This document shows, piece by piece, positions 15,501 through 23,032 of a DNA stretch of 32,070 nucleotides (position 1 is its first letter; the number at the start of each line of letters is the position of its first letter). Below the pieces are notes generated by a model. It was given only the letters and a program-made list of their open reading frames with translations. It was not told the DNA's origin and did not search any database. Source of the stretch: Erysipelotrichaceae bacterium (GTDB taxonomy: Bacteria; Bacillota_I; Bacilli_A; Erysipelotrichales; Erysipelotrichaceae); assembly GCA_900770275.1 (NCBI GenBank), contig CAAGJS010000104.1, positions 1-32,070 on the forward strand, written 5' to 3'. A program made the position numbers and the translations under genes.

Positions 15501-16640
15501 TCATTGATTCTCTGGCGAAACAATAACATTGTCGGCAATAAAAATATCATCGTTCTTATTGATGTAAATGGTTTGTTCGTGGTTATGAAGGTCGTCGATT
15601 TCTTTCAAGGAAGAAGAAATGGGTGAAATCCCGCTATCCATTCTTGCTGCTAGGCGCTCCTTCTGTTCTTCTGGCGGTACGTACTTTTCGGCGTCGCCTT
15701 CGTATATTTTGTGGTATTCCAATTTCTCAATCTTAGTCAGTTTCCCAGCAAGCCACGAATCCATTTGATTCAGCTGCGGAGCTATATTTCTTCCTATTGC
15801 GTTCGATAAGTACCGCTTTTGCCAATCAGCACAAGCGGTGAGTAGTGTGTCATAGGCTTTTTCAAGTTCTATGATTCTGTCGTAAATAGTCTTTAAATTT
15901 GTCGTCTCGAAATTCTTAAGAAGCAGTGCTTCCAAATATGTAGCCATGGCCAAGTTGTAAAAACACAAACGATAGCCATCAATAAAACGGTGGAGTTTGT
16001 TGACGTTCTCGTTCGCCTTCGATATAAACACGAAAGTAACTGGAATATTGATAACGCTACGGATTTCTTTTTCGTAGAAAGCAAGGCCACCCTGAGATTC
16101 GGATTTTATATTGCCTATGATTCCGAGCTTTTGGCTGATAAACGAAGAAGATTGCCAGTTATTATGATAGTCCTCAATTATTGATTCGAGCTCTTTAGCA
16201 TAACCCTTATGCTTGGCTTCTTCGACATCGTAAACAGCGTTTAATATCTCTTGCCCTAGAGCAAGAAGCTGGTTGGCTTTTTGCTCCAAATCAAAGAGCA
16301 TTAGGCCCATGAATAACTTGGTTGGATCAAATGGAATTTGAGTCAGTCTGGCCTGCGCCATTTTTCCATTTGATATACCTGATCCAAGATACGCATTTTC
16401 GTTCTTGAACTTCGACAATTGCCCGTTGAAGCCATTTTTGAAGGTGACCTTGTATATTCCTTCGCCACCGGGATTCATCTTAAACTGATGAATTTGTTGA
16501 AAGAACTCGTTTGAAAGTCCGAGTGATGCAAGGCTCGATGAGTCGATCTCTTTGATATTCGACGATTTTGAAGAAAGCGTCTTCTGACTGACGATGGAGA
16601 CCTCTATATCAGCAGGAATTATATCGGAATTGTTGTCCAT
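15501..16640 (-). CDS. Unknown 379-aa protein of a reverse-strand cassette in the replication module
   Basis: I do not recognise the family. The ATG at 16640 follows GGGGGAGA, whereas the upstream open frame crosses a repeat copy and is not coding. The protein is soluble by sequence and mostly helical. Residues about 1-110 are mixed, with a glycine-rich patch (MNPGGEGIYKVTFKNG). Residues about 110-330 are long amphipathic helices with heptads (FDLEQKANQLLALGQEI, ELEKAYDTLLTACADWQKRY). The last 60 residues are polar. It lies opposite to all surrounding replication genes, is visibly more AT-rich, and is directly followed by a 32-aa membrane peptide gene. This is the layout of a phage moron. The soluble-protein plus small-membrane-protein order recalls exclusion systems in general, such as RexA/RexB, without visible similarity to them. 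Confidence 0.85.
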   Translation of the reverse strand: MDNNSDIIPADIEVSIVSQKTLSSKSSNIKEIDSSSLASLGLSNEFFQQIHQFKMNPGGEGIYKVTFKNGFNGQLSKFKNENAYLGSGISNGKMAQARLTQIPFDPTKLFMGLMLFDLEQKANQLLALGQEILNAVYDVEEAKHKGYAKELESIIEDYHNNWQSSSFISQKLGIIGNIKSESQGGLAFYEKEIRSVINIPVTFVFISKANENVNKLHRFIDGYRLCFYNLAMATYLEALLLKNFETTNLKTIYDRIIELEKAYDTLLTACADWQKRYLSNAIGRNIAPQLNQMDSWLAGKLTKIEKLEYHKIYEGDAEKYVPPEEQKERLAARMDSGISPISSSLKEIDDLHNHEQTIYINKNDDIFIADNVIVSPENQ

Positions 16641-16719
16641 CGTGTATCTCCCCCTTATTTGATAGTACAATCCATATTTTATATTACACCGAAACCTGAC
16701 AGTTGTCTCACTTTTTCGT

Positions 16720-16768
16720 GTGGTTGTTCTTTTGGGCTTGTAGTGTGAGGAGCAATTGAGCTCCCCTG
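16720..16768 (+). repeat. R repeat copy 4 with downstream hairpin
   Basis: The repeat is 16720-16752 (GTGGTTGTTCTTTTGGGC then TTGTAGTGTGAGGAG). Its GGAGC pairs with the GCTCC that follows after AATTGA, hiding the repeat's ribosome site. The deoxyribosyltransferase-like gene uses its own GGGAGG about 30 bases further on. Confidence 0.8.
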
Positions 16769-16793
16769 ACATACCCGAAGGGAGGATACCATT

Positions 16794-17213
16794 ATGGAAG
16801 GATATAAGGATCCTACTGCCAACGCGGCGATTGGCCACATGATGAAGGAATACAGGCAGGCGCAGAAGGCAAAATTCAGGAAACAATATGAGATGACCCA
16901 TAGGAAGAAGGTTTATGTCGTGTCCCCGTATGCCGGCGACGCTGATGCGAATGCCGAAGCGGCAAAGCGTTATTGCAGGTATGTGATAAAGAAGCACTGC
17001 ATACCTGTTGCGAGCCACCTGCTTTATCCGGGAATCCTGAAGGACGATGACCCGGAAGAAAGGGAGCTGGGCCTTATGTTCGGCTTGGCGCTCCTTGCCA
17101 TGACCGATGAGGTCTGGGTGTTCAGCGAACGCGGGATATCAGAGGGAATGCGGCAGGAGATCCATGAGGCAAAGCGCCTGAAGAAGACGGTCAGGATTAT
17201 CCGGGAGGTGTGA
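16794..17213 (+). CDS. Nucleoside 2-deoxyribosyltransferase-like protein (DUF4406/DUF7768 type), 139 aa
   Basis: The core matches the deoxyribosyltransferase-like fold seen in many prophages: KVYVVSPYAGD (about 39-49), N53/A-rich helix, PVASHLLYPG, DDDPEERELGLMFGLALL, and DEVWVFSERGISEGMRQEIHEAKR near the C-terminus. True enzymes of this superfamily move deoxyribose between bases. Phage members may salvage nucleotides or have lost catalysis. The first 35 residues are a basic helix. GGGAGG precedes the ATG. The primase gene starts one base after its stop codon, so the two are coupled in one operon. Confidence 0.82.
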   Translation: MEGYKDPTANAAIGHMMKEYRQAQKAKFRKQYEMTHRKKVYVVSPYAGDADANAEAAKRYCRYVIKKHCIPVASHLLYPGILKDDDPEERELGLMFGLALLAMTDEVWVFSERGISEGMRQEIHEAKRLKKTVRIIREV

Positions 17214-17214
17214 C

Positions 17215-19722
17215 ATGCCAGACGAAAAACTGAAGATTACTGCGCAGGATGTCCTGAATGCCCTCTTCAATGCGGACGAGACGGTCTGCTTCCGTGTTTT
17301 TGATGACAAGAAACGTGGCGTGTTCAAGGGCCAGAGTCTTGACTGCACCTGCTCCCAGTACATGGCGCATATGGATAAGATGCTGCATGACCATAATAAA
17401 CTGGACCGTGGTATTTTCTTCGTCGTGAATTACGGCGGCCAGAAGGACGAGGACATCACCCGAATTAACGCGCAGTTTGTGGAATCCGATGAGTTGAGCT
17501 TCGAAGAAATGCAAAAGAGAATTGCCGCATTCCCGCTGCCGCCGTCCATGGTCATTCGCACCCGGAAGTCGATGCACACATACTGGTTCATGGACGGGCA
17601 TGCCGAGGTCGGCAGGTTCCGCACAATCCAGAAGCAACTGGTGAAGCAGTTCAACGGCGATATAAAATGCCAGAATGAATCCCGGGTCATGAGGCTCCCG
17701 GGTTTTTATCACTGCAAGCAGGATCCGGTGATGGTGGAATGTATCCTGTTCCATCCGGAGCGGAAATATTCACAGGACCAGTTGTCTGCGGCGCTCCCGA
17801 AAGCGGAGGAGGAGAAACCGGCAGAGAAGCTGACCGGCTCCGAGAAGGGCCTACCTGTCATTATGCATGAGTGTGACTTCCTGAAGCACTGCAGGGAGGA
17901 TTCGAAGACACTGTCCGAGCATGACTGGTATGCCATGATCACAAACCTTGCCGGCTTCGATGGTGGCGTTGACCTGATCCATTCCCTCAGCAAGGATTAC
18001 CCGAAGTATTCTGAAGCGGAGACCACAGACAAGATCAACCATTTCCTGAAATCAGGCACCCGGCCCATCACCTGCAAGACCATCGCTGAGAAGGGCTTCA
18101 GGTGCCCGAAACTGGCATCGGGTGAGTGCAAATGCAAGGCCCCGGCTGCCCTCTGCTACCTCCCGATCAGTATCGGGGGATTGGAGGCGCTGGCAGCGGA
18201 GCTCCCGATTGCAAACAAGCCGCTACAGGATATGGAGACGGCATCACAGTTCATCCGTGATTACCTGTATAACCAAGATATCGCGATAGCGACTTCTGTG
18301 GTCAATAGTACCCTGAAGACGCACTTCAAGTTTGCGGCTCCCGAGCTGCGGGCGCTCCTGTCACTGTATAAGCAGGCCCGTAAGGAATATGAATCCAAGC
18401 TGAAGGCCCGCCAGCATATGGTGTCAGATGAGCTGCCTCTCTGGTATGAGCCGACGAAATATGGCCTCCGTTTTATGCCGAAGGTGCTGGCAGACGACTT
18501 GGCGGCAAAGGAGAAGGTGTTCTATGCGGCAGAGCAGCACTATTCCTATGAAGGCGGCGTCTATGTCCCGATCTCCGAGATGAACGCGCAGCACATGGTG
18601 CAGGCGAAGATGTTGGATTCCGAGTGCAAATATTCCCAGATCGTGGATGCGGAGAAACAGTGGCGCATGCAGGTGGAAAAGCAGATCCGGGAGCTCAATG
18701 CCAATCCCTACATCATCAATGTCAGGAACGGCCTCTACAATGTGTTGGAAGGGAAGCTAATGGACCATACCCCGGATTATCCGTCCACCATCCAGCTGAA
18801 TGTCCGGTATAACCCGGCTTCTGATTGCCCGCTGTTCCGGAAATTCCTGTCCGATTCGATGGAAGGCGACATGGATCAGGTGAAGCTCCTGCAGGAGATG
18901 CTGGGGTACTTCCTCGTCCCGATCACCAAGGCGCAGAAGTGTTTTGTGATCGTCGGGGCGGCAGGCGCAGGTAAGTCGGTACTCCTGAATGTCCTGAACG
19001 AGATCCTGCTCGGCAGCAGGAATGTCAGCAATGTATCGTGGCAGGCCCTGAATGACCGGTTCAAGACCGCAGAGCTCTTCGGAAAGCTGGCTAACATTTT
19101 TGCTGACCTGCCGACCAAGAACATCGACGATAACGGCATTTTCAAGGCGCTGGTCGGTGAGGATTCTCTGACAGCGGAGAAGAAGAACAAGAACCCATTC
19201 TCGTTCCAGTCAACGGCAAGGCTCCTGTTTTCCTGTAACAACATTCCCCGCAACTATGGTGACAAATCAGAAGGATTTTACAGGCGGCTCATTATTATTC
19301 GGTTCAACCACACGGTGCCGCCAGAGCAGCGGGACCCGGACCTGCTGGACAGGTTCAGGGCTGAGGCTGACGGGATATTCCGTTTTGCACTGGAGGGTCT
19401 GCGGATGGTCATTGACAACGGGTACCATTTTGATGAGACGGAGAAGAACAGGCTGGAGCTGCAGCGCTACAAGGAAGAGAGTGATACCGTCCTGTCGTTC
19501 ATTGCGGATTGCGTAGAGGTGAAGGATGGCTCTGTGGTGCCTTCCATGGAGCTTTTCAATTCATATAAGAAGTACTGCGAGGATTGCGGCACAAAGGCCT
19601 ATGCGCAGAATAATTTCGTGCGGCAGTTCTTGGAGGCGGTGCCGTCGGCAGCCAAGGGCAAGGACAGCACAGGCAACCGGCGCGTGATACGGAATATCGT
19701 GCTTACGGACGATTTGTTATAA
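17215..19722 (+). CDS. Phage primase-helicase, RepB-type primase plus SF3 helicase (D5/P4 type), 835 aa
   Basis: The N-terminal domain (about 60-200) resembles RepB/archaeo-eukaryotic-type primases, with RTRKSMHTYWFMDG and ESRVMRLPGFYHCK. A cysteine-rich segment (KCPKL-like, GECKCK) lies near 300. The C-terminal half is a superfamily 3 helicase: Walker A GAAGAGKS near 580-587, Walker B in IFADLP near 627, and the sensor motif SCNNIP near 673, followed by the D5 C-terminal wing-like part (SEGFYRRLIIIRF). It would prime and unwind DNA at the phage origin. Length is normal for the fusion. It starts directly after the deoxyribosyltransferase-like gene and is followed by a terminator and then the iteron-like region. 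Confidence 0.94.
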   Translation: MPDEKLKITAQDVLNALFNADETVCFRVFDDKKRGVFKGQSLDCTCSQYMAHMDKMLHDHNKLDRGIFFVVNYGGQKDEDITRINAQFVESDELSFEEMQKRIAAFPLPPSMVIRTRKSMHTYWFMDGHAEVGRFRTIQKQLVKQFNGDIKCQNESRVMRLPGFYHCKQDPVMVECILFHPERKYSQDQLSAALPKAEEEKPAEKLTGSEKGLPVIMHECDFLKHCREDSKTLSEHDWYAMITNLAGFDGGVDLIHSLSKDYPKYSEAETTDKINHFLKSGTRPITCKTIAEKGFRCPKLASGECKCKAPAALCYLPISIGGLEALAAELPIANKPLQDMETASQFIRDYLYNQDIAIATSVVNSTLKTHFKFAAPELRALLSLYKQARKEYESKLKARQHMVSDELPLWYEPTKYGLRFMPKVLADDLAAKEKVFYAAEQHYSYEGGVYVPISEMNAQHMVQAKMLDSECKYSQIVDAEKQWRMQVEKQIRELNANPYIINVRNGLYNVLEGKLMDHTPDYPSTIQLNVRYNPASDCPLFRKFLSDSMEGDMDQVKLLQEMLGYFLVPITKAQKCFVIVGAAGAGKSVLLNVLNEILLGSRNVSNVSWQALNDRFKTAELFGKLANIFADLPTKNIDDNGIFKALVGEDSLTAEKKNKNPFSFQSTARLLFSCNNIPRNYGDKSEGFYRRLIIIRFNHTVPPEQRDPDLLDRFRAEADGIFRFALEGLRMVIDNGYHFDETEKNRLELQRYKEESDTVLSFIADCVEVKDGSVVPSMELFNSYKKYCEDCGTKAYAQNNFVRQFLEAVPSAAKGKDSTGNRRVIRNIVLTDDLL

Positions 19723-19742
19723 AGGAATATTGGAGCGAGTGA

Positions 19743-19768
19743 CCCGGGCATTCATGTCCGGGCCTTTT
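19743..19768 (+). terminator. Terminator after the primase gene
   Basis: CCCGG (19743-19747) pairs with CCGGG (19758-19762), with possible further inner pairs, followed by CCTTTT. It overlaps the last codons of the reverse-strand 91-aa gene, so the two units converge here. Confidence 0.55.
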
Positions 19769-20027
19769 GCTGCCCTCCGGGATGCTTCTCCCGCCAGTCG
19801 TGAAGGTAACCGGTCCCGATCAGTCTGGAACAGTGGGTGATATATTGCATGACAAGCTGCCTGCAGCGATTTGATGAAATACCGTACTCCCTGCCGAGAT
19901 CTGTGTAGGACGCCCCGTTTACATGTTTTTCCACAATCGTTTTATTCCTGTCCGATATGCCGGTGAGCTGGTCCCGGTATTGCAGAAGATTGTAGTGCAG
20001 GATGATCTCCCGTTCTTCGTATTTCAT
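19752..20027 (-). CDS. Sigma region 4-like helix-turn-helix protein, 91 aa, reverse strand
   Basis: Residues about 25-62 (RNKTIVEKHVNGASYTDLGREYGISSNRCRQLVMQYI) read as a sigma-70 region 4 helix-turn-helix with the recognition helix SSNRCRQLVMQY. No other domain fits in 91 residues. The ribosome site before the ATG at 20027 is weak (GGGGATT). The gene runs against the replication genes and ends inside the primase terminator. Its start side faces the iteron field, so it could be transcribed from there and regulate replication or late genes. The helix-turn-helix pattern supports a real gene, but the weak start leaves doubt. Confidence 0.6.
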   Translation of the reverse strand: MKYEEREIILHYNLLQYRDQLTGISDRNKTIVEKHVNGASYTDLGREYGISSNRCRQLVMQYITHCSRLIGTGYLHDWREKHPGGQQKART

Positions 20028-20214
20028 TCTTCAAATCCCCATTCATTTTTATTCATAAATCGTCCCCGGAAAGCCAGAGGCATTCCTCCATTTCAACGCC
20101 CGCCGTAACAAAGTCATGGTAAAGTCGGGCCTCCTGTAACCACAAACATAACATCAGCATCGTCTGGATTCAATGCCACGGGTATGAAAACCAGCCTTCG
20201 GACGGACAGGACAG

Positions 20215-20519
20215 CAAAAATCCTATTTCTTTTATATATGTGATAAAAAAATCATTTTTATCGTTTTTTCTCTGCACTCACGTAATAATGCATTTTTTGG
20301 TGTCCAGCCTGTCCGAAGCCTTGATTTTACGGGGTTTTTGGTGTCCGGTCAGGACGGGCTTGCCTGTCCGGAGTCCATCCGGGCCTGTCCGGAATAGTCT
20401 GTCACTTTATCGTACTAAAGCAAAAACCGTGGTTTTCGGACAGGCTTGGTGTCCGGGACGGCATTTTCGGACGGGCTTGGTGTCCGGAGGCGCCTCTTTC
20501 GGACAGGCTTTCCGGACAC
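20215..20519. other. Candidate replication origin: AT-rich segment plus iteron-like repeats
   Basis: An AT-rich block (about 20215-20275) contains GATAAAAA and TTTTTATC as an inverted repeat. It is followed by a field of repeated CGGACAGG / CCTGTCCG and GTGTCCGG words in both orientations. The cleanest units start TTTTCGGAC, then an AGGCTT- or GGGCTT-type centre, then GGTGTCCGG, at 20433-20456 and 20464-20487. A diverged third unit lies at 20496-20519, for a period of 31-32 bases. Opposite-orientation copies lie at 20297-20320 and 20338-20372. There is no open gene. A DNA-unwinding region beside iterons next to a primase gene is a typical origin layout. Bases 20028-20214 show nothing recognisable. 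Confidence 0.65.
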
Positions 20520-20554
20520 GTCTTTTTCAGTTCAGCACCCGCCTCCGGGTTGCC

Positions 20555-20583
20555 GGTTGTTGTTTTCGGCTTGTAGTAGGAGG
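20555..20583 (+). repeat. R repeat copy 5, used as ribosome binding region
   Basis: GGTTGTTGTTTTCGGC then TTGTAGTAGGAGG. The terminal AGGAGG (20578-20583) lies 8 bases before the ATG of the VRR-NUC gene and directly supplies its ribosome site, as in copy 2. Confidence 0.85.
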
Positions 20584-20591
20584 TGGAATCC

Positions 20592-20873
20592 ATGAAGGAA
20601 TCAGAAATCGTACAACGGATCAAATCGTACCTGAACCATGTACCGGGGTGTTTCTGCTGGAAGGAGCACGGAGGCATGTACGGGACCGCAGGCATACCGG
20701 ATATCATCTGCTGCTATCGCGGACACTTCTATGGATTTGAAGTGAAAACCGAAGTCGGCAGGCCGACAAAGCTGCAGGAGGCGACAATCCGGAGAATCAA
20801 CGAGGCAGGCGGCACGGCGCTCATTGTCCGTTCCGTGGAGGAAGTCAGGCGCGTATTGGAGGAAACGGAATGA
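20592..20873 (+). CDS. VRR-NUC domain nuclease, 93 aa
   Basis: A stand-alone VRR-NUC (PD-(D/E)XK-type) nuclease. Catalytic residues are visible: E5 in the first helix, D37 in GIPDII, and E50-x-K52 in FEVKTEVGRPTKLQ. Such proteins in phages are structure-specific nucleases, probably resolving branched DNA. An upstream GTG is rejected because it is part of the AGGAGG in R repeat copy 5, so the ATG at 20592 is used. The next gene overlaps its stop codon by 4 bases (ATGA), forming a tight three-gene operon with the sigma-like late regulator. Confidence 0.92.
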   Translation: MKESEIVQRIKSYLNHVPGCFCWKEHGGMYGTAGIPDIICCYRGHFYGFEVKTEVGRPTKLQEATIRRINEAGGTALIVRSVEEVRRVLEETE

Positions 20874-21115
20874 TGGGACATGCAAACAGGAGCAAGGCGG
20901 TCAAGGGTGACCCTTATGAGAATTTGGCAAACGCCATCATTTTGCAGGCGGTTTCGGATTATCGTGCCGCCCTGCGCAGGTACCGGCGCCACGGCAGGCC
21001 TGACAGGGAACTGGAGGATTGCGAGAGGTTTTTCCGGTCGCAGTGGTTCGAATGCCTCACGGGAGTGGATGGCGAATACCTGATAAGGAAGATCAGGGAG
21101 GAGGCAGGCGTATGA
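20870..21115 (+). CDS. Small conserved phage protein, 81 aa
   Basis: A short, basic, helical protein (DPYENLANAIILQAVSDYRAALRRY, then DRELEDCERFFRSQWFECLTGVDGEYLIRKIREE). I recognise this pattern from small hypothetical proteins between VRR-NUC and late-regulator genes in Firmicutes prophages; no function is known to me. It overlaps both neighbours by 4 bases (ATGA), so its translation is coupled to theirs. The tightly packed helices with aromatic residues suggest a small DNA- or protein-binding unit. Confidence 0.82.
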   Translation: MMGHANRSKAVKGDPYENLANAIILQAVSDYRAALRRYRRHGRPDRELEDCERFFRSQWFECLTGVDGEYLIRKIREEAGV

Positions 21116-21564
21116 GCATCATGTGGAAGTACCTTGATAAGAAAAACGCGACAATACGGGCGCTTGAGGATTACAGCAGCATGCAGTTCATTATTGACAA
21201 TACGGATGTCCGTATCAGGCAGGAGCAATCCCGGATGGCAGGGCTCGCGTCACCGAACATGGACGGCATGCCGCATACCCATAACCCGCAGGCCGGTGAG
21301 GACCGGATCCTGAACGGGATAGAGGAGATCGATATCCTGAAGGAGCGGTACCGTCAGGCAGTGGAATACATGGGCTGGTTTGTCCCGGCTTGGAAGCAAC
21401 TGTCGGAGGATGAGAGGTATGTCCTTGAAACCTTTTACGACGACAACGTCGAGGGCGCGGTTTATGAGATCTGCGACCACTTCAGCATCGAGAGGTCCAG
21501 TGCCTACAACAAGAAGAACAAAGCACTCAGCCACCTGACGGTGCTGCTGTTCGGGAAAGAATAA
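21112..21564 (+). CDS. Sigma-like late transcription regulator, 150 aa (DUF1492/ArpU/RinA-like)
   Basis: The ATG at 21112 overlaps the previous stop (ATGA); longer in-frame starts would lie inside the upstream gene. The C-terminal part (LSEDERYVLETFYDDNVEGAVYEICDHFSIERSSAYNKKNKALSHLTVLLFG) is a sigma-70 region 4-like helix-turn-helix, the pattern of late-gene activators such as ArpU and RinA. The N-terminal half is a charged helix (about 1-45) and a linker. It is the last gene of the early module, just before the packaging genes, which is where such activators usually sit. Two matched promoter-like elements further on are its obvious candidate targets. Confidence 0.8.
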   Translation: MSIMWKYLDKKNATIRALEDYSSMQFIIDNTDVRIRQEQSRMAGLASPNMDGMPHTHNPQAGEDRILNGIEEIDILKERYRQAVEYMGWFVPAWKQLSEDERYVLETFYDDNVEGAVYEICDHFSIERSSAYNKKNKALSHLTVLLFGKE

Positions 21565-21569
21565 AAAGA

Positions 21570-21598
21570 AGCCGCGAGGGAGATATTCCTTCGCGGCT
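21570..21598 (-). terminator. Terminator of the reverse-strand membrane protein gene
   Basis: AGCCGCGAGGGA pairs with TCCTTCGCGGCT (one mismatch). Read leftwards, it is followed by TCTTTTTA. Read rightwards, the tail is not uracil-rich, so it mainly serves the reverse-strand gene, while also marking the end of the early operon. Confidence 0.75.
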
Positions 21599-21619
21599 AT
21601 TTACGGGAGCTTTGTTACA

Positions 21620-22342
21620 CTATCCGGTTATTGTCAGATACGCAATTGCGTTGTTATTCATATTAACATCCAATTTCAGTCCATCAAGAACCCCGCCATT
21701 AATGGTAACATTATGCGTCAGATCGTCTTCCATAGTTTTCCATGCAGAATTGATTTCTTCTTCTGTCGCATTTGGACGAAAGGCCCGGATCCATTTGGCC
21801 GATTCTGCTTTTACTTCATCATAAGTTTTCTCAGTATCATAGACTTGGATATAGACTTCGGTTCCATCTGTAATAACTTCTTCAAAGCCATTATGGTCAT
21901 AATTAATGCCTTGATTGGTGTGATCACTTCCGTGATGCTGATATACGGCAAAATCACCCGCAGCGATTGGTTCTTCCGGGTTTGCTGCATTCCATTTGTT
22001 TAATAAAAGGTCAACACTGTCATCTCCTGAGAAGAGATCCTCAGAAGGAACTGCCTCTGACTCGGCTTCAGATGAAGTTTCACTTGTGGTTGCATCAGCA
22101 ATCACCTCCGTTTCGCCTGATGTTGTTTCGACAAGTGTTCCATCGGCAGCGGAGGACTCTGTAGCTAGGGATGCACTCGTCGTTGAAGAAGGTTTGTCAG
22201 ATTTGTTGTTACCACCAGTTGCAAGGGCAATAACAACACACAGTACAATAAACGCTATTACTACCGTTCCACAAGTTCCTCTCTTGTTTTGGGGCTGTGA
22301 TTTTCCGGTTGCATGTTTATTTGAGCCTTTTTTCTGAGCCAT
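21620..22342 (-). CDS. Membrane-anchored extracytoplasmic protein, 240 aa (likely moron)
   Basis: Residues 1-23 are basic, 24-42 form one transmembrane helix (TCGTVVIAFIVLCVVIALA), and 45-100 are a Ser/Thr/Glu-rich flexible linker. The last 130 residues form a compact domain (NKWNAANPEEPIAAGDFAVYQHHGSDH, IQVYDTEKTYDEVKAESAKWI, ending NNAIAYLTITG). The positive-inside rule puts the C-terminal domain outside the cell. GAAGGGGG precedes the ATG. The gene is on the strand opposite to its neighbours and has its own terminator, at the border of early and late genes, a common place for lysogenic-conversion genes. The family was not recognised. A role in changing the host surface or blocking superinfection is speculative. 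Confidence 0.82.
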   Translation of the reverse strand: MAQKKGSNKHATGKSQPQNKRGTCGTVVIAFIVLCVVIALATGGNNKSDKPSSTTSASLATESSAADGTLVETTSGETEVIADATTSETSSEAESEAVPSEDLFSGDDSVDLLLNKWNAANPEEPIAAGDFAVYQHHGSDHTNQGINYDHNGFEEVITDGTEVYIQVYDTEKTYDEVKAESAKWIRAFRPNATEEEINSAWKTMEDDLTHNVTINGGVLDGLKLDVNMNNNAIAYLTITG

Positions 22343-22423
22343 GGTTAGGTTCCCCCTTCTGATAATGACTATCCTATTTTTTCAAAGTACTGCACGTTGG
22401 AGTAGAAATCAAGACGAAAGGGG

Positions 22424-22477
22424 AGTAATTTCGTGGACACATGAAGTGCGAGAACCTGATATGCTTATATTGTGAAA
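22424..22477 (+). promoter_or_regulatory. Late-promoter-like element A
   Basis: AGTAATTTCGTGGACACATG at 22424-22443 and TTATAT then TGTGAAA at 22465-22477. The same blocks recur upstream of the terminase large subunit gene with exactly the same 44-base offset. TTATAT can be a -10 box, with a weak TGAAGT 17 bases upstream as a -35 box, and the upstream block can be an activator site. It heads the HNH/TerS transcription unit. Confidence 0.65.
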
Positions 22478-22489
22478 GATTGGGAAAAG

Positions 22490-22518
22490 CCTCGGAGGGA
22501 AACTTCCGGGGTTTTCTT
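22490..22518 (+). terminator. Terminator-like hairpin just after element A
   Basis: CCTCGGA (22490-22496) pairs with TCCGGGG (22505-22511), one wobble pair, then TTTTCTT. It lies about 13 bases after element A, so early transcripts would meet it immediately. Confidence 0.5.
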
Positions 22519-22569
22519 ATGTCCGGATTTGCGCCGGTAAAAGGGAGCTTGGGTACCGTCTCCTTTCGG

Positions 22570-22598
22570 CAGGCAGGCTTATGGCACCTGCCTGTTTT
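22570..22598 (+). terminator. Second terminator-like hairpin before the HNH gene
   Basis: CAGGCAGG (22570-22577) pairs perfectly with CCTGCCTG (22587-22594), followed by TTTT. Together with the hairpin at 22490 it gives two attenuator candidates between element A and the first late gene. The remainder of the gap has no gene. Confidence 0.45.
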
Positions 22599-22662
22599 CC
22601 TTCGTACGCCCAAGACCCGTTTTACCTGCACAGGTTCGGCTTTTGTGACGGAGGTGGCAGCT

Positions 22663-23031
22663 ATGCCCTATAAACCAATGGTTCCCTGCAGGCATCCCGG
22701 CTGCCCAGCCCTTGTGCCTGCGGGCCAGAAGTATTGTGACAAACATAAGAAGATGCATCCGGAGGAGAACCGGTCGGCAGCAGCGAGAGGATACAACAGC
22801 AGGTGGAGAAGGGAAAGTAAGAAGTTCTTGGAGCTCCACCCTCTCTGCGAGGAGTGCCTGAAAGAAGGAAAAGCAACACCAGCGACCGTTGTAGACCACA
22901 TCGTCCCGCACCGGGGAGACACGAAGCTCTTCTGGGACCGGAGCAACTGGCAGGCGCTCTGCAAGAGATGCCACGACAGGAAAACACGGAATCAGGATGA
23001 AACCCCGACCTATCAATACGATAGAAACTAG
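22663..23031 (+). CDS. Phage HNH endonuclease next to the terminase, 122 aa
   Basis: The ATG at 22663 follows GGAGGTGGC; longer in-frame starts would cross element A and its hairpins. Cysteines 9, 14, 25 and histidine 28 form an N-terminal zinc knuckle, C62/C65 and C100/C103 a second. The HNH core is DHIVPH (78-83), N95 and CHDRKTR. HNH proteins placed directly before TerS are a hallmark of HK97-type cos phages, where they work with the terminase in cutting DNA for packaging. Position and size fit that role closely. TerS follows after a 326-base structured gap. Confidence 0.93.
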   Translation: MPYKPMVPCRHPGCPALVPAGQKYCDKHKKMHPEENRSAAARGYNSRWRRESKKFLELHPLCEECLKEGKATPATVVDHIVPHRGDTKLFWDRSNWQALCKRCHDRKTRNQDETPTYQYDRN

Positions 23032-23032
23032 G

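Noticed and set aside
20297..20519. The repeated CGGACAGG words as a CRISPR array
   Set aside because: Units are short, diverged, in both orientations and without unique spacers of constant length; no cas genes are near.
20240..20740. A 166-codon frame across the iteron field
   Set aside because: It is made of the repeats themselves, overlaps the VRR-NUC gene and lacks a start region.
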